The notes below the pieces were generated by a model, which was not told where the DNA came from, did not search any database, and saw nothing but the letters and a program-made list of their open reading frames with translations. From NCBI GenBank assembly GCA_963814745.1, contig CAWFEA010000001.1:868001-932000 (forward strand): a stretch of DNA of 64,000 bases, in the 5' to 3' direction. Source of the stretch: CAWBRT01 sp963814745. GTDB lineage: Bacteria > Acidobacteriota > Terriglobia > Terriglobales > Acidobacteriaceae. The position numbers and the translations under genes are program-made. Below, piece by piece: positions 24,046-33,635 of the stretch. The stretch's first letter is position 1. The number at the start of each line of letters is the position of its first letter.

Positions 24046-25260
24046 ATGCACATTATCATCGGCCAGGGCGCGGCCGGTGCCAGCGCCGCCCGCATGCTGA
24101 AGCGTCTGGACCCCGCTGCTCCGGTGACCATCGTCACCGATGAGCCGGACTATTTTTATAGCCGCATCGATCTGCCCGACATCATCGCCGGCAAGCTCGA
24201 AGCCGCCGAATCCGAATTGCAGGGGCCGGACGCCTTTCGTGAACTCGGCATCGTCTGCCGCATGAACCAGGCGGTCGCCGCCATTCACCCGGGCGAGAAG
24301 TCAGTGGAACTCGCGTCCGGCGAGCGCCTTCCGTACTGCAAGCTGCTGCTCGCCACCGGATCGCTGCCGATCATGCCATCTCTGCCGGGGAGCCAGGCCA
24401 AAGGCGTTTACGTTCTCTGGACGATGGCGCAGAGCCGCGAAATCGCGCTGGCCGCGCAGTCGGCGCGCCGTGCGGTCGTGATTGGGGCGGGCCTGATCGG
24501 TCTGAAAAGCGCTCTGGCGCTCACCGCCCGCGGACTCGAAGTGACCGTGGTCGAAAAATTGTCCCGGGTCATGCCGCGCCAACTGGATGAAGTCGCCGCC
24601 GGCAGGATCGCCGATGCGGTCGGCGCCAAGGGCATCCGCTTGCTGCTCGGCACGGAAGTGAAAGCCATCGCCATCGCCAACGGAGCCGTCGCCGGCGTCC
24701 AACTCGAAGGCAGGGAACTCGGGTGCGACATGGTCCTGATGGCGGTCGGGGTGAAGCCCAACGTGCAGTTGGCGCAGGCTGCCGGAATCGAAGTCGGGCG
24801 CGGCATCACGGTGGATGCGCGCCAGCAGACCTCGGCGGCCGATGTCTATGCCGCCGGCGATGCCGCCGAAACCATCGATCCGCTCACCGGAAACCGCGTC
24901 GTCCCGGCGATCTGGCCGGTCGCGGTCGAGCAAGGCGAAGTGGCCGCCAGCAACATGCTGGGCGCTCATGCTGAATTCAAAGGCGGCGTGGCCAAGAACG
25001 CCATCGAAATCGCCGGCATCCCGCTGGTCTCCGTCGGCGATTTTGCCGGCGAGCCAGGGGACGAGGTGCTCGTCTCCAGCACGCAAACTTCCTACCGCAA
25101 GCTGGTTTTGCGCGACGGCAGGCTGCGCGGCGTCCTTTGCCTGGGAGATATTCGCCAGGCCGGCGTCATCGCCTCGCAGGTCTTCAGCCAAGTGGAGGTG
25201 AAGGATGCCTCCAGCATGATTTCGCCGCATTTCAACTTTGCCTGCCTGGTGGATGGCTAG
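24046..25260 (+). CDS. FAD-dependent NAD(P)H oxidoreductase, last gene of CODH-like operon
   Basis: A 404-residue class-I pyridine nucleotide-disulfide-type flavoprotein. It has the N-terminal FAD motif IIIGQGAAGASAARML (about residues 3-18), a second Rossmann motif VVIGAGLIGLKSALAL for NAD(P)H (about 145-160), and the FAD-binding VYAAGDAAE (about 265-273). There is no CxxxxC redox disulfide, so it resembles the NADH:rubredoxin/nitrite-reductase-type subunits and the FNOR found with CooS-CooF in other bacteria. It would pass electrons from the ferredoxin to NAD(P)+. ATG 24046 has GAGGAG upstream. Its leader duplicates 19-20 bp from the end of the preceding gene. Confidence 0.88.
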   Translation: MHIIIGQGAAGASAARMLKRLDPAAPVTIVTDEPDYFYSRIDLPDIIAGKLEAAESELQGPDAFRELGIVCRMNQAVAAIHPGEKSVELASGERLPYCKLLLATGSLPIMPSLPGSQAKGVYVLWTMAQSREIALAAQSARRAVVIGAGLIGLKSALALTARGLEVTVVEKLSRVMPRQLDEVAAGRIADAVGAKGIRLLLGTEVKAIAIANGAVAGVQLEGRELGCDMVLMAVGVKPNVQLAQAAGIEVGRGITVDARQQTSAADVYAAGDAAETIDPLTGNRVVPAIWPVAVEQGEVAASNMLGAHAEFKGGVAKNAIEIAGIPLVSVGDFAGEPGDEVLVSSTQTSYRKLVLRDGRLRGVLCLGDIRQAGVIASQVFSQVEVKDASSMISPHFNFACLVDG

Positions 25261-25290
25261 TGTCCTGAATCAGAAGTTCGTCGCATAGGT
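25256..25290 (+). repeat. End fragment of dispersed element, second copy
   Basis: GCTAGTGTCCTGAATCAGAA and the following AGTTCGTCGCATA match the copy at 1933-1966 with few differences. It overlaps the stop codon of the oxidoreductase gene, so the element end supplies the terminal codon region. Confidence 0.65.
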
Positions 25291-25485
25291 GGATCGCGGT
25301 CTTGGCGCCGAAGGCTTATTTGGGGAGCGGGTCAATTTGGTGAGGGTCGTGACGAGAAATTCAAATCGACCCGCTGCTGCCGTCTGATTGGCCAAGACGG
25401 CGGCTGCTTGCGGTTGATACAATAGGAGAATAGATATAGCTTGCAACCTCTTGGCTCGGTAAGCGCCGGGCAGCCCAGGAATCTT

Positions 25486-26574
25486 ATGCGTAGAGTGTCG
25501 TCCCTAGTTCTGGCCCTTATTCTTGCACCGGGTCTGGCTTTTGCCCAGGAGAGCACGGTGATCGAGGAGATTGTGGCACGCGTCAACAATGCGGTCATCA
25601 CCCGCGCCGATCTGCAGCGCGGCGAGGAGACGATGGAGAGCGAGGTCCGCCAGAAGACGCCCGGCACGGCGGACGCGATTATCCAGGATCGCCAAAAGAA
25701 TGAGCTGCGCGACCTGATCGACCAGCAGTTGCTGCTGCAGAAGGCTCAGGATTTGGGCATTACCGGGGACGTTGAACTGGTGAAGCGTCTGGACGATTTG
25801 CGCAAACAAATGGGCGCCGGCTCGATGGAAGAGATGGAGCAGATCGCGCGGCAGCAGGGGGTGGTGTTCGATACCTTCAAGCAGAACATGAAGAACAACA
25901 TCATCACCCAGCAGGTGATCAGCCGCGAGGTGGGCAGCCGCATTCAGATTTCGCAGGCCGAGGTAAAGAAGTACTACGATGAGCATCGCGCCGATCTGGA
26001 CCGGCCGGAAGAAATACGGCTGAGCGAATTGCTGATCAGCCCGGACACCAGTCCGGGAAACGAGGCCGACAAGGCCATGGCCGCGGCCCAGGCCAAGGCC
26101 GACGATCTGCTGAAGCGACTTCGCGCCGGCGCCTCATTCGCGCAACTGGCACGGGAAAACTCCAAGGGCCCGACGGCCGCTCAAGGTGGCGATCTCGGCT
26201 ACTTCAAGCGCGGCGCGCTGGCCAAGGAGTTGGAGGCCAAGACGTTCGGGCTCAAGTCCGGCGAGATTACGGACGTGATCCCGACCAGGCAGGGCCTGGT
26301 GATTTTGAAAGTTACCGAGCACAATGACGCCGGCATTCCTCCGCTGGACAAGGTGCAGGGGCAGATCCAGGAAATGGTTTACATGGAGAGAATTCAGCCG
26401 GCGCTGCGCACTTACTTGACCAAGCTGCGGGAAGACGCCTACGTGGACGTCCGGCCGGGCTTTGTCGATACCGGCGCCAGCCCGAACCAGAGCAAGCTGG
26501 TATATCTGGCGGCCAGCGATAAGGGCACCCCGGCAAAGCCGGCAAAGAAAAAGAAGAAGCTGGGAATTTTCTAG
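25486..26574 (+). CDS. SurA-like periplasmic peptidyl-prolyl isomerase/chaperone
   Basis: A 362-residue protein from ATG 25486 (AGGA five bases upstream). A signal peptide (RRVSSLVLALILAPGLAFAQ) is followed by the SurA N-terminal helical domain with IVARVNNAVITRADL (about 25-40) and a long helical region, and then a parvulin domain (about 185-290) with the typical LARENSKGPTAAQGGDLGYFKRGAL and RQGLVILKV. It would assist outer-membrane protein folding. Only one parvulin domain is seen, against two in E. coli SurA. The C-terminus is a Lys-rich tail (KPAKKKKKLGIF). Confidence 0.9.
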   Translation: MRRVSSLVLALILAPGLAFAQESTVIEEIVARVNNAVITRADLQRGEETMESEVRQKTPGTADAIIQDRQKNELRDLIDQQLLLQKAQDLGITGDVELVKRLDDLRKQMGAGSMEEMEQIARQQGVVFDTFKQNMKNNIITQQVISREVGSRIQISQAEVKKYYDEHRADLDRPEEIRLSELLISPDTSPGNEADKAMAAAQAKADDLLKRLRAGASFAQLARENSKGPTAAQGGDLGYFKRGALAKELEAKTFGLKSGEITDVIPTRQGLVILKVTEHNDAGIPPLDKVQGQIQEMVYMERIQPALRTYLTKLREDAYVDVRPGFVDTGASPNQSKLVYLAASDKGTPAKPAKKKKKLGIF

Positions 26575-26621
26575 CTCAGCCAACAAACTCGCGTTGGGTG
26601 ATTCATCCGGCCGATTAACTA

Positions 26622-26664
26622 CCCCACTCAAGCCCAACGGCGGGGCTTGAATGGGCCACCCGCC
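26622..26664 (-). repeat. GGTGGCCCA-edge hairpin repeat, copy B
   Basis: Exact reverse-complement match over 42 bases to copy A at 11931. Inner stem TCAAGCCC/GGGCTTGA. First of three such elements between the SurA-like gene and 27031. Confidence 0.75.
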
Positions 26665-26703
26665 GGTCAAACATGCTCTGATTGCCGGATGTGGTGGAAA
26701 CTG

Positions 26704-26746
26704 GCGGGTGGCCCATATTTGCCTTCTGTTGGCAAATGTGGGGCAG
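26704..26746 (+). repeat. GGTGGCCCA-edge hairpin repeat, copy C
   Basis: Edges GCGGGTGGCCCA and TGGGGCAG as in copy A, but the inner stem is ATTTGCC/GGCAAAT. So the boundaries are conserved while the paired centre is replaced. Confidence 0.75.
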
Positions 26747-26793
26747 GTTTGGATTTGAGGAAGCTCAGCCATATTGCGCGACTCGAAGCAGGT

Positions 26794-26836
26794 CCCCACA
26801 TTAGCTCCGCCTGCGGCTCCGCAAATGTGGGCCACC
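26794..26836 (-). repeat. GGTGGCCCA-edge hairpin repeat, copy D
   Basis: Reads CCCCACATT...AAATGTGGGCCACC, the reverse orientation of the family, with the inner AGCTCCGCCTGCGGCTC forming GAGCCGC/GCGGAGCT. Together with copies B and C it fills much of the 456-bp gene-free gap before 27031. Confidence 0.65.
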
Positions 26837-27030
26837 AGCCAGCCTTCGGATTAGGAGAAACTCCGAGTTTAGTAGTTCTTTACGATCTTGTCTCCTGGCT
26901 TTTTGTAAGACCGGTTTTGATCCGGCTAGGTGTTTTTCCTGTAACGCGGCTGACCGCATTGTAGAGTAGGATAGGTTTGCTGCGGGCGCGCCACTTTGCC
27001 GCCCGGCCAACGAGGTCTTGCACCCAAGGC

Positions 27031-28054
27031 ATGAAAGAAATCAAGATCTGCGACGCCGCGCAATACGAAAACAAGGTCATCAGCTCCTCTTTCCTGGTTA
27101 CCGCCAAGCAGTTGAAGGCGAAGAAAAACGGCGAGCCGTATCTCGATCTCGCGCTTTCCGATTCGAGCGGCCAGATCGGCGCCAAGATGTGGGACAACGT
27201 GACTCCCGCCTCGGACCGCTTCGAGGTGAACGACGTCATTCGGGTGAAGGGCGTTTTCAACCGCTACAACGGGCGCTTTCAGTTCACCATCCACAAGATC
27301 GAAGGCAAGCTGGCGGAGCACGAGATTGACTTCGCCGATTTCCTGCCGAAGACGGCGAAGGACGTCGATGAGTTGTGGCGAGAGCTGGGCGAGTTCATGG
27401 CCAGCATCGAGGAGCCTCATCTGCGCAGGCTGGTCGAGTCCTTCATGGCCGATCCGGAGATCGCCCGCGGCTACCGCAATGCCCCGGCGGCCAAAACCCT
27501 GCACCACGCCTTTATCGGCGGCCTGCTCGAACACGTGGTTTCCTTATGCCACATCTGCGACCTGATGGCGGGCAACTATCCGCTGATCAACCGGGACCTG
27601 CTGCTGGCGGGCGCGTTCCTGCACGATATCGGCAAGGTCCGCGAACTGGCGTATGCGCGTTCGTTCACCTACACCACCGAGGGTCAGTTGCTGGGACACA
27701 TGGTGATCGAGCTGGAGATGCTGCACCACAAGATTGCGCAAATGCCGGAGTTTCCCGACGATCTGAGAATCGCCATCGAGCACATGATTATCAGCCATCA
27801 CGGGCAGTACGAGTTCGGTTCGCCCAAGCTGCCGATGTTTCCCGAGGCGCTGATGCTGCACTATCTGGACGATCTGGATTCGAAGATGGAAAGCATGCGG
27901 GCGCAAATGGAAAAAGACGGTGAGCTGGAGTCGGCGTGGACGAGCTTACAACGCATCGCTGGCGCGTCCGCTGCTGAACACCGAGAAGTTTCTGCGCAAG
28001 CAGGCGAAGGCGCAGGCGGCGGCGGCCGGAACCAAGACTCCCGCGGCGGAGTAA
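27031..28054 (+). CDS. YhaM-like 3'-5' exoribonuclease (OB fold + HD domain), one indel near the end
   Basis: Start ATG 27031 (MKEIKICDAAQYENK). An OB-fold (about residues 10-100, with GAKMWDNVTPASDRFEVNDVIRVKG) precedes an HD phosphohydrolase domain with the metal-binding His/Asp set KTLHHAFIGGLLEHV, LLAGAFLHDIGKVREL (about 190-206) and EHMIISHHGQYEFGSPK. YhaM family members trim RNA and some DNA from the 3' end. After GELESAWTS an extra T near 27945 shifts the frame; restoring it gives a normal continuation (NASLARPLLNTEKFLRKQ) and stop at 28054. The uncorrected frame instead runs to 28077 with a low-complexity tail. Confidence 0.85.
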
Positions 28055-28110
28055 GAGAGGCTCCGGTATCCGCCTGACGGGCGGACGTGGGCTGCCTCTG
28101 CCGACGGCTC

Positions 28111-28776
28111 TTACATGTTCACCGGGATCTTGATGATCTTCTTCTGAATCGCGTAGGTGACCAGTTGCGCCTTGTTGTGGATGTCGAGCTTACGCATCAG
28201 GTTGAACTTGTGCGCCTCCACGGTTTTGACGCTGAGCCCAAGCAGGACGGCGATTTCCTTGACGGAATTGCCCTCCGCCAGCAGCTTCAGGATTTCGCGT
28301 TCGCGCGGGGTGAGGGTGGAAATGCGCGGGCGCATCTTGGCATCGCGGACGCGCGAGCGGAAGTCTTCCACCAGTTTGCCGAGCACCTGCGGACTCAAAT
28401 ACTTGCCGCCCTTGTAGACATCGCGGACGGCGGTCACCAGTTGGCTGGCCGGGGTATCCTTCAGCACGTAGCCGGCGGCGCCCACCTCGAGGCATTGCAC
28501 CAGATAATCCTCGTCCTCATACATGGTGAGAAACAGAACCTTGGTTTCCGGGTGGGTCTTGCGAATGTGCCGCGCCGCCTCGAACGAGGACAAGCCGGGC
28601 ATGCCAATGTCCATGAGCACGATGTCGGGACGCAGTTCGCGGGCTTTCTCAACCGCATCGCCGGCGTCGGGCGACTCTCCCACCACCTCGAAATCGCTTT
28701 CAGTTTCGAGAAGGCGCCGAACCCCCTGGCGGAACAGCGTGTGGTCATCGACCAGAAGACATCTGATTTTGGGCAT
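28111..28776 (-). CDS. NarL/FixJ-family response regulator
   Basis: A 221-residue regulator. The receiver domain has the phospho-acceptor Asp in DIVLMDIGMPGLSS (about residue 55) and the switch Lys in YVLKDTPASQL (about 105). The LuxR-type helix-turn-helix is at about 155-210: LTPREREILKLLAEGNS, KEIAVLLGLSVKTVEAHKF. It is the partner of the kinase 11 bp upstream on the same strand. Its target genes are not apparent from the sequence. Confidence 0.95.
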   Translation of the reverse strand: MPKIRCLLVDDHTLFRQGVRRLLETESDFEVVGESPDAGDAVEKARELRPDIVLMDIGMPGLSSFEAARHIRKTHPETKVLFLTMYEDEDYLVQCLEVGAAGYVLKDTPASQLVTAVRDVYKGGKYLSPQVLGKLVEDFRSRVRDAKMRPRISTLTPREREILKLLAEGNSVKEIAVLLGLSVKTVEAHKFNLMRKLDIHNKAQLVTYAIQKKIIKIPVNM

Positions 28777-28787
28777 TTCCTGAACTC

Positions 28788-30483
28788 CTAACTATTAGTG
28801 CCTGTGCTGACAATGGGCCTTGCGCGCCCGGGGTTCAAATCTCCGCCCGGAACGGATGCAAGGCGTGAATTGGGTGTTGCCTGCGCGAAGGGCGAGGCAT
28901 TGGCGGGCACCGGAACGCTAACCAGAATTCTGGTTCCTTTGCCCTTCCGCGACTCCACCCGCAGGGTTCCACCCAAGGTGCTGATCCGCTCCCGCATTCC
29001 GGCCAGCCCGAAGGTGGGCCGTTGGGTGTTACGAACATCGTTGATGCCGACGCCATCGTCCTCGATACGAAGACGCAAATGGGTTGCGCTGCGATTCATC
29101 TCGATGACGACGACGCTGGCCTGGGAATGCTTGGCGACATTGTGCAAGGATTCCTGCACCACGCGGTAGATAGCCGTTTCGACCTGCGGCGCCACCCGTC
29201 CGACATCAGTCGGAAACCATGACCCGGGCATTGACGCCTGAGCTCTTGGTCAGATCCTTGGCTTCCTTGCGGATGGCGGCAATCAGCCCCAGCTCCTGCA
29301 AGACCAGCGGTGAAAGCCGGCCGATGATGCGCCGGATACCTTCGATGGTGCGATCGACGACCGCCAGCAACTCTCTGATTTTTTCCTGTCCGACGCCGGT
29401 GGTGATGGCTTGATCGAGCATGCCGAGGTACAAGCGGATGACCATGAGAGCCTGGCCGGTTTCATCGTGCAGCTCGCGGCTGATGTGCTTGCGCTCCTCT
29501 TCCTGCACCTTGAGCAAATGGCCGGAAAGCTCGGCGATGCGGGCCTCGCGCTCGCGCAGGGCGTCGGTCATTTCGGCGCGATTGATGGCCAGCGCCGAAC
29601 GGTCGGCAATGGCGCGCAGCAGATCGCGCTCGGTGGGCAGCCAAACATAGGGCCGGGCGAAGCCGATCATCAGCACGCCGAGAACCCGGTCGGATTCCTT
29701 CAGCGGCGCGCCCCAGAGCGATTGCGAGTTGCCGCGCAGCCAAGGGTTCAGCACGCCCGACGACTGGGTGATATCGGGCAGGATGTCGAGCTCGCCGGTG
29801 GCGGCGATGTGCCCGGAAAAGCCCTGTCCGAGTTCCACGCTGAGGCCGCTCAAATCGCCCTCGATGCCGACCGCGGACTGAATACGCAGACATTGGGTGT
29901 TGGGATCGAGCAGCAGAATAATGCCGGTGCTGGCATTGAAGATGCGGGTGGTGATGCCGAGGACGCGCTCCAGCAGGGCGGTGAGATTACGCGCCGACAG
30001 CTCCGCGTCCAGGACCTCAAGCAGAGCATTGCCGGCGTTGCGCTGGGTGTCGAAGTAGGCTCCGGAGACGGCCACGAAGATGGCCGACGAGAGCGTGTCC
30101 AGCGCGGCCAGAACCGCATACCGGCGCTCGCCGAAGGCCCTGCGGTCGGAAAAAGCACCGCATATATAGGGTGTGCAAAGCTCGTGGTAAAGCTCCAGCG
30201 AGCGCGCCACCGCGCGGGTATCGATTTGCAGTTTGGCCAGGCGCGTGCCGAAGTAATTCAGGTTCTCGAAGAACGCCGTAAAATCGGATTGAGAAAATAA
30301 GGCGAAGCCGGTGGCAAGGTTCAAGCGCTCCAAGGCCGCCATGGCGCGTCCTTCGAACTCGAACTCGGCGAACATCTGCTTGCGCCAGGCGGCGGTAATC
30401 TCGGAGAAGTGCGGCTGCAAGGCGGTCGTCGCCTCCAGGATTAGAGTCCGCACGCTTTCTTTGATGGGCAGCAACGCCGACAA
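28788..30483 (-). CDS. GAF-domain sensor histidine kinase (HisKA_3 type), one indel
   Basis: A cytoplasmic sensor with an N-terminal helical region (about residues 1-165), a GAF domain (about 170-315, LLERVLGITTRIFNASTGIILLLD), and a HisKA_3 dimerisation segment with phospho-acceptor His in ERKHISRELHDETGQAL (about 338-354). The frame ends early at 29206, after SSGVNARVMV; removing one T near 29212 joins it to the HATPase domain, which carries ESLHNVAKHSQAS (N box), IEDDGVGI (G1) and TFGLAGMRERI (G2). The span holds one gene of about 560 residues. No membrane segments are seen, so it probably senses an intracellular signal. Confidence 0.88.
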
Positions 30484-30749
30484 CCGTTCACCCCTTAGGG
30501 AAAAGAAATCTAAGTCCTTCCACAGCTTACGAGTTTACGGGGAGAGCATTCACTGACTCGCCACCCGTTGAATCACCTAGGGCTTAATTCTACAGTGTTT
30601 CGGACCTAAGTCCCAGGTGAAGGACAGAAAAGTTTACTACTCGGGAAACCCTAGTTGGCAGAGTCATTTTGGAAATCGATTTATTATGGCACCTATGGGC
30701 CATATTATCCGGGATCATAGTTGGAAAGGCCATCGGCTACAATCCTTAC

Positions 30750-31925
30750 ATGCTTAAATTCTCGACTGCCGGTGAGTCGCATGGCGAGGCGCTGATTGCC
30801 GTGCTCTCGGGCCTGCCGGCCGGAGTTGCCATCCATCAGGCATTTGTCGACCGCGACCTCTGGCGTCGCCAGCAAGGCTACGGCCGCGGCGGGCGGATGA
30901 AAATGGAGCAGGATTCGGCGCGCTTCCTTTCGGGGGTGCGGCACGGAAAGACCATCGGGTCGCCGGTCTCGATTCTGCTGGAGAACCGGGACTGGAAAAA
31001 CTGGCGGGAGGCGCTGCCGGTAGAACCCGGGGACATCGAAAAACATCGGCGGGTGGAAGCGCCGAGACCGGGGCACGCGGATCTGGCGGGCGCCTTGAAG
31101 TTTAATTTTGCCGATGCACGCTACGTGCTGGAACGAGCCTCGGCGCGGGAATCGGCGGCACGGGTCGCGGCCGGCGGGGTAGCTAAGCTGTTTCTGCGAG
31201 AGCTGGGCATGGAAGTGCTCAGCCACGTGATCCAGGTGGGCGCGGAGCGGTTGACCCGCTTCGTGGAGTGGGAGGAGATTGTCTCCGTCTGCGCCAAGGA
31301 CGAGGTGTTGCTCAACTGCGTCGACGCCGAGGCGGAAGGGCGCATGAAGCAGCAGGTTGACCAGGTGCTGCGCACGGGCGATACGGTCGGAGGAATTTTT
31401 GAGGTGGTGGCCCACGCCGTGCCTCCGGGCCTGGGCACGGTTGCCAACTGGGACGAGCGGCTGGATACGCGACTGGCGGCGGCGGTGATGTCGCTGCAGG
31501 CGGTGAAGGCGGTGGAGATCGGCGATGGCGTGCTGGCGGCGGCTTTGCCCGGATCAGCCATTCATGATGAAATAGGCTACGATCAGGCGGCGGATGGCTT
31601 TACGAACTTCACCCGCGCCTCCAATCACGCGGGCGGACTCGAAGGCGGCATCAGCAACGGCAACGACGTCGTGGTGCGCGGTTATCTGAAGCCGATTTCG
31701 ACGCTTCGGCGTCCCCTGGGCTCGGTGGATTTTGCCACCCGGGAAACGGTCAAGGCCGCCTACGAGCGCTCCGATGTTTGCGTGGTGCCGGCGGCCGGAG
31801 TGGCGGCGGAATCGATGGTGGCGCTGACCCTGGCGGGCGCGGCGCTGGAAAAATTCGGCGGCGACTCGATGCTGGAAACGCGGCGTAACTTCGAGGCGTA
31901 TTGCGCCCAGTTGAGGAATTATTGA
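30750..31925 (+). CDS. aroC: Chorismate synthase
   Basis: A 391-residue protein starting at ATG 30750 (MLKFSTAGESHG, the standard AroC N-terminus); the open frame continues upstream but is unlike the family. Conserved: GESHGEALIAVLSGLP, RRQQGYGRGGRM, RPGHADLAGALKF, ARESAARVAAGGVAK, and the C-terminal DVCVVPAAGVAAESMVAL. It makes chorismate from EPSP using reduced FMN as a cofactor, the last step of the shikimate pathway. No other aro genes are adjacent; def and fmt follow on the same strand. Confidence 0.96.
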   Translation: MLKFSTAGESHGEALIAVLSGLPAGVAIHQAFVDRDLWRRQQGYGRGGRMKMEQDSARFLSGVRHGKTIGSPVSILLENRDWKNWREALPVEPGDIEKHRRVEAPRPGHADLAGALKFNFADARYVLERASARESAARVAAGGVAKLFLRELGMEVLSHVIQVGAERLTRFVEWEEIVSVCAKDEVLLNCVDAEAEGRMKQQVDQVLRTGDTVGGIFEVVAHAVPPGLGTVANWDERLDTRLAAAVMSLQAVKAVEIGDGVLAAALPGSAIHDEIGYDQAADGFTNFTRASNHAGGLEGGISNGNDVVVRGYLKPISTLRRPLGSVDFATRETVKAAYERSDVCVVPAAGVAAESMVALTLAGAALEKFGGDSMLETRRNFEAYCAQLRNY

Positions 31926-31929
31926 AGAA

Positions 31930-31975
31930 GAAGCTTCGAGTTTCAAGTTTCAAGTTTTGAGTTCAGGTTTAGAGT
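31930..31975 (+). repeat. TTTCAAGTTT-type simple repeat before def
   Basis: A low-complexity stretch of overlapping CGAGTTTCAAGTTTCAAG words. Similar stretches lie at 32515-32560 (same direction) and 32625-32695 (opposite direction, GAAACTCGAAACTTGAAAC), so they flank both sides of def and could fold together. Confidence 0.7.
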
Positions 31976-31998
31976 TTGATGGCGGAACGATTAGGCTA

Positions 31999-32508
31999 AT
32001 GATCTACAGCATTGTTAAATATGGCAACCCCGTGCTGGAAACTCCGGCCAAGCCGGTAACCGAGTTTGACGGCAAACTGAAAACCCTGATCGCGGACATG
32101 TTCGAATCGATGTACGCCGCCCACGGCGTCGGGCTGGCCGCGCCGCAAATCGGAATCGCGCTGCGCCTGGCGGTGGTTGACATCAGCTTCAAGGAGAATC
32201 CCGAGGCCAAGCTGGTGCTTGCCAATCCGGAGATTGTGAAGGCAGAGGGTTCGCAAACCCTGGAGGAAGGCTGCCTCAGCATCCCCGAATTCCGGGAGAA
32301 GGTTTCACGTCCGCAGCGCGTGACCGTGCGCGCGCAGGACGAAAACGGCGAATGGCACGAGCACAGCGGCGAAGACCTGCTGGCACGCGCTTTCCTGCAC
32401 GAGACCGATCATCTCAACGGCAAGCTCTACATCTACCACATCAGCGGCTTGAAGCGAGACTTGATCCGCCGCAAGATTCGCAAGCTGCAGAAGGCGGGAG
32501 AGTGGTAG
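31999..32508 (+). CDS. def: Peptide deformylase
   Basis: A 169-residue metalloenzyme from ATG 31999 (AGG four bases upstream). All three PDF motifs are present: HGVGLAAPQIG (about residues 47-57), EGCLSIPE with the Cys ligand (about 92-99), and FLHETDHLNGKLY with the HExxH-like zinc/iron site (about 135-147; here HETDH). It removes the formyl group from new polypeptides. fmt, its metabolic partner, follows 188 bp downstream, separated by simple repeats. Confidence 0.96.
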   Translation: MIYSIVKYGNPVLETPAKPVTEFDGKLKTLIADMFESMYAAHGVGLAAPQIGIALRLAVVDISFKENPEAKLVLANPEIVKAEGSQTLEEGCLSIPEFREKVSRPQRVTVRAQDENGEWHEHSGEDLLARAFLHETDHLNGKLYIYHISGLKRDLIRRKIRKLQKAGEW

Positions 32509-32514
32509 GAAGAA

Positions 32515-32695
32515 GTTTCGAGTTTCAAGTTTCAAGTTTCCAGTTTCGAGTTTGGGCAAGGAGAGCAACGTTCGCTGATCCTTGCCAGAACTGTTCACTC
32601 ATGCTCAGATTCACTTGTTCGAATTTGAAACGTGAAACTTTTCTGAACGTTTTAGCTTGAAACAGAAACTCGAAACTTGAAACTCGAAACTGTTC
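32515..32695. repeat. Inverted TTTCGAGTTTC simple repeats between def and fmt
   Basis: 32515-32560 runs CGAGTTTCAAGTTTCAAG, and 32625-32695 runs GAAACTCGAAACTTGAAAC, the reverse complement. They form a long AT-rich inverted pair across the def-fmt gap, with about 65 bp of unique sequence between. It may fold in the mRNA; no promoter was identified within it. Confidence 0.65.
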
Positions 32696-32696
32696 C

Positions 32697-33635
32697 ATGG
32701 ACCTGATCTTCTGCGGCACGCCTCAATTCGCGGTTCCCACCCTGGAGAAGCTGGTCTCCGCCGGACACGAAGTGCAGCTGGTGGTGACGCAGCCGGACCG
32801 CCCGCGCGGGCGCGGCATGGAGGTCGCGCTCTCGCCCGTCAAGCAGAAGGCGCTTGAGTTCGGCTTGCCCATCACGCAGCCGGAGAAGATCAAGAACAAC
32901 CCGGAGTTGCGCGCTCGACTGGAAGCGATTGCGCCGGAGGCGATCATCGTAGTCGGCTACGGGCGCATCATTCCCGGCTGGATGCTGGAGCTGCCCAAGC
33001 AAGGCAACATTAACCTGCACGGCTCGCTGTTGCCGAAATATCGCGGCGCGGCGCCGATTCAGTGGGCGATTGCCCAAGGCGAGAGCGTCACCGGGGTTAC
33101 CACCATGCGGCTCAATGCCGGCCTCGATACCGGCGACATTCTGCTGCAGGAAGAACTGGCGATCCAACCGGACGATACCGCCGTGAGCATCGCACCCGCG
33201 CTGGCCGCGATCGGCGCCGAACTGATGCTGGAGACGCTGCGCGGACTGGCCGGCGGCACAATCGTTCCCCGTCCGCAAATCGAGCGCGAAGCGACGCTTG
33301 CGCCAATTCTGACCAAAGCAGATGGCCGCGTCGATTTCCAGCGGACCGCCGTCGAGATCTGCAACCGGCAGCGTGGATTCCAGCCGTGGCCGGGCGCTTA
33401 CACCAGCTTTCGCGGCAAAAACCTGACGCTCTCGGCAATGCGTCCAACGGCCTCGACACTGGCTCCGGGGGCGATTGCCGTGGCGGGCGATTGCTTGCTG
33501 GCCGGCTGCGGGAGAGAGAGCGCGGTGGAAATTCTGGAGTTGCAGCCGGAGGGCAAGCGGCGCATGAGCGCGCGCGAATTCATCAATGGCTACCGCCCGC
33601 GCGCAGGCGAAAGCTTTGGCGAGCCGGCGGGATAA
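32697..33635 (+). CDS. fmt: Methionyl-tRNA formyltransferase
   Basis: A 312-residue cytoplasmic enzyme. The N-terminal Rossmann-like domain carries LIFCGTPQFAVPTLEKL, the catalytic Asn/His/Asp set in INLHGSLLPKYRGAAPIQWAI (about residues 103-123) and GVTTMRLNAGLDTGDIL with the active Asp. The C-terminal tRNA-binding domain (about 205-312) is shorter in character, with RGFQPWPGAYTSF. It formylates initiator Met-tRNA; PDF, encoded just upstream, later removes that formyl group. Confidence 0.96.
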   Translation: MDLIFCGTPQFAVPTLEKLVSAGHEVQLVVTQPDRPRGRGMEVALSPVKQKALEFGLPITQPEKIKNNPELRARLEAIAPEAIIVVGYGRIIPGWMLELPKQGNINLHGSLLPKYRGAAPIQWAIAQGESVTGVTTMRLNAGLDTGDILLQEELAIQPDDTAVSIAPALAAIGAELMLETLRGLAGGTIVPRPQIEREATLAPILTKADGRVDFQRTAVEICNRQRGFQPWPGAYTSFRGKNLTLSAMRPTASTLAPGAIAVAGDCLLAGCGRESAVEILELQPEGKRRMSAREFINGYRPRAGESFGEPAG

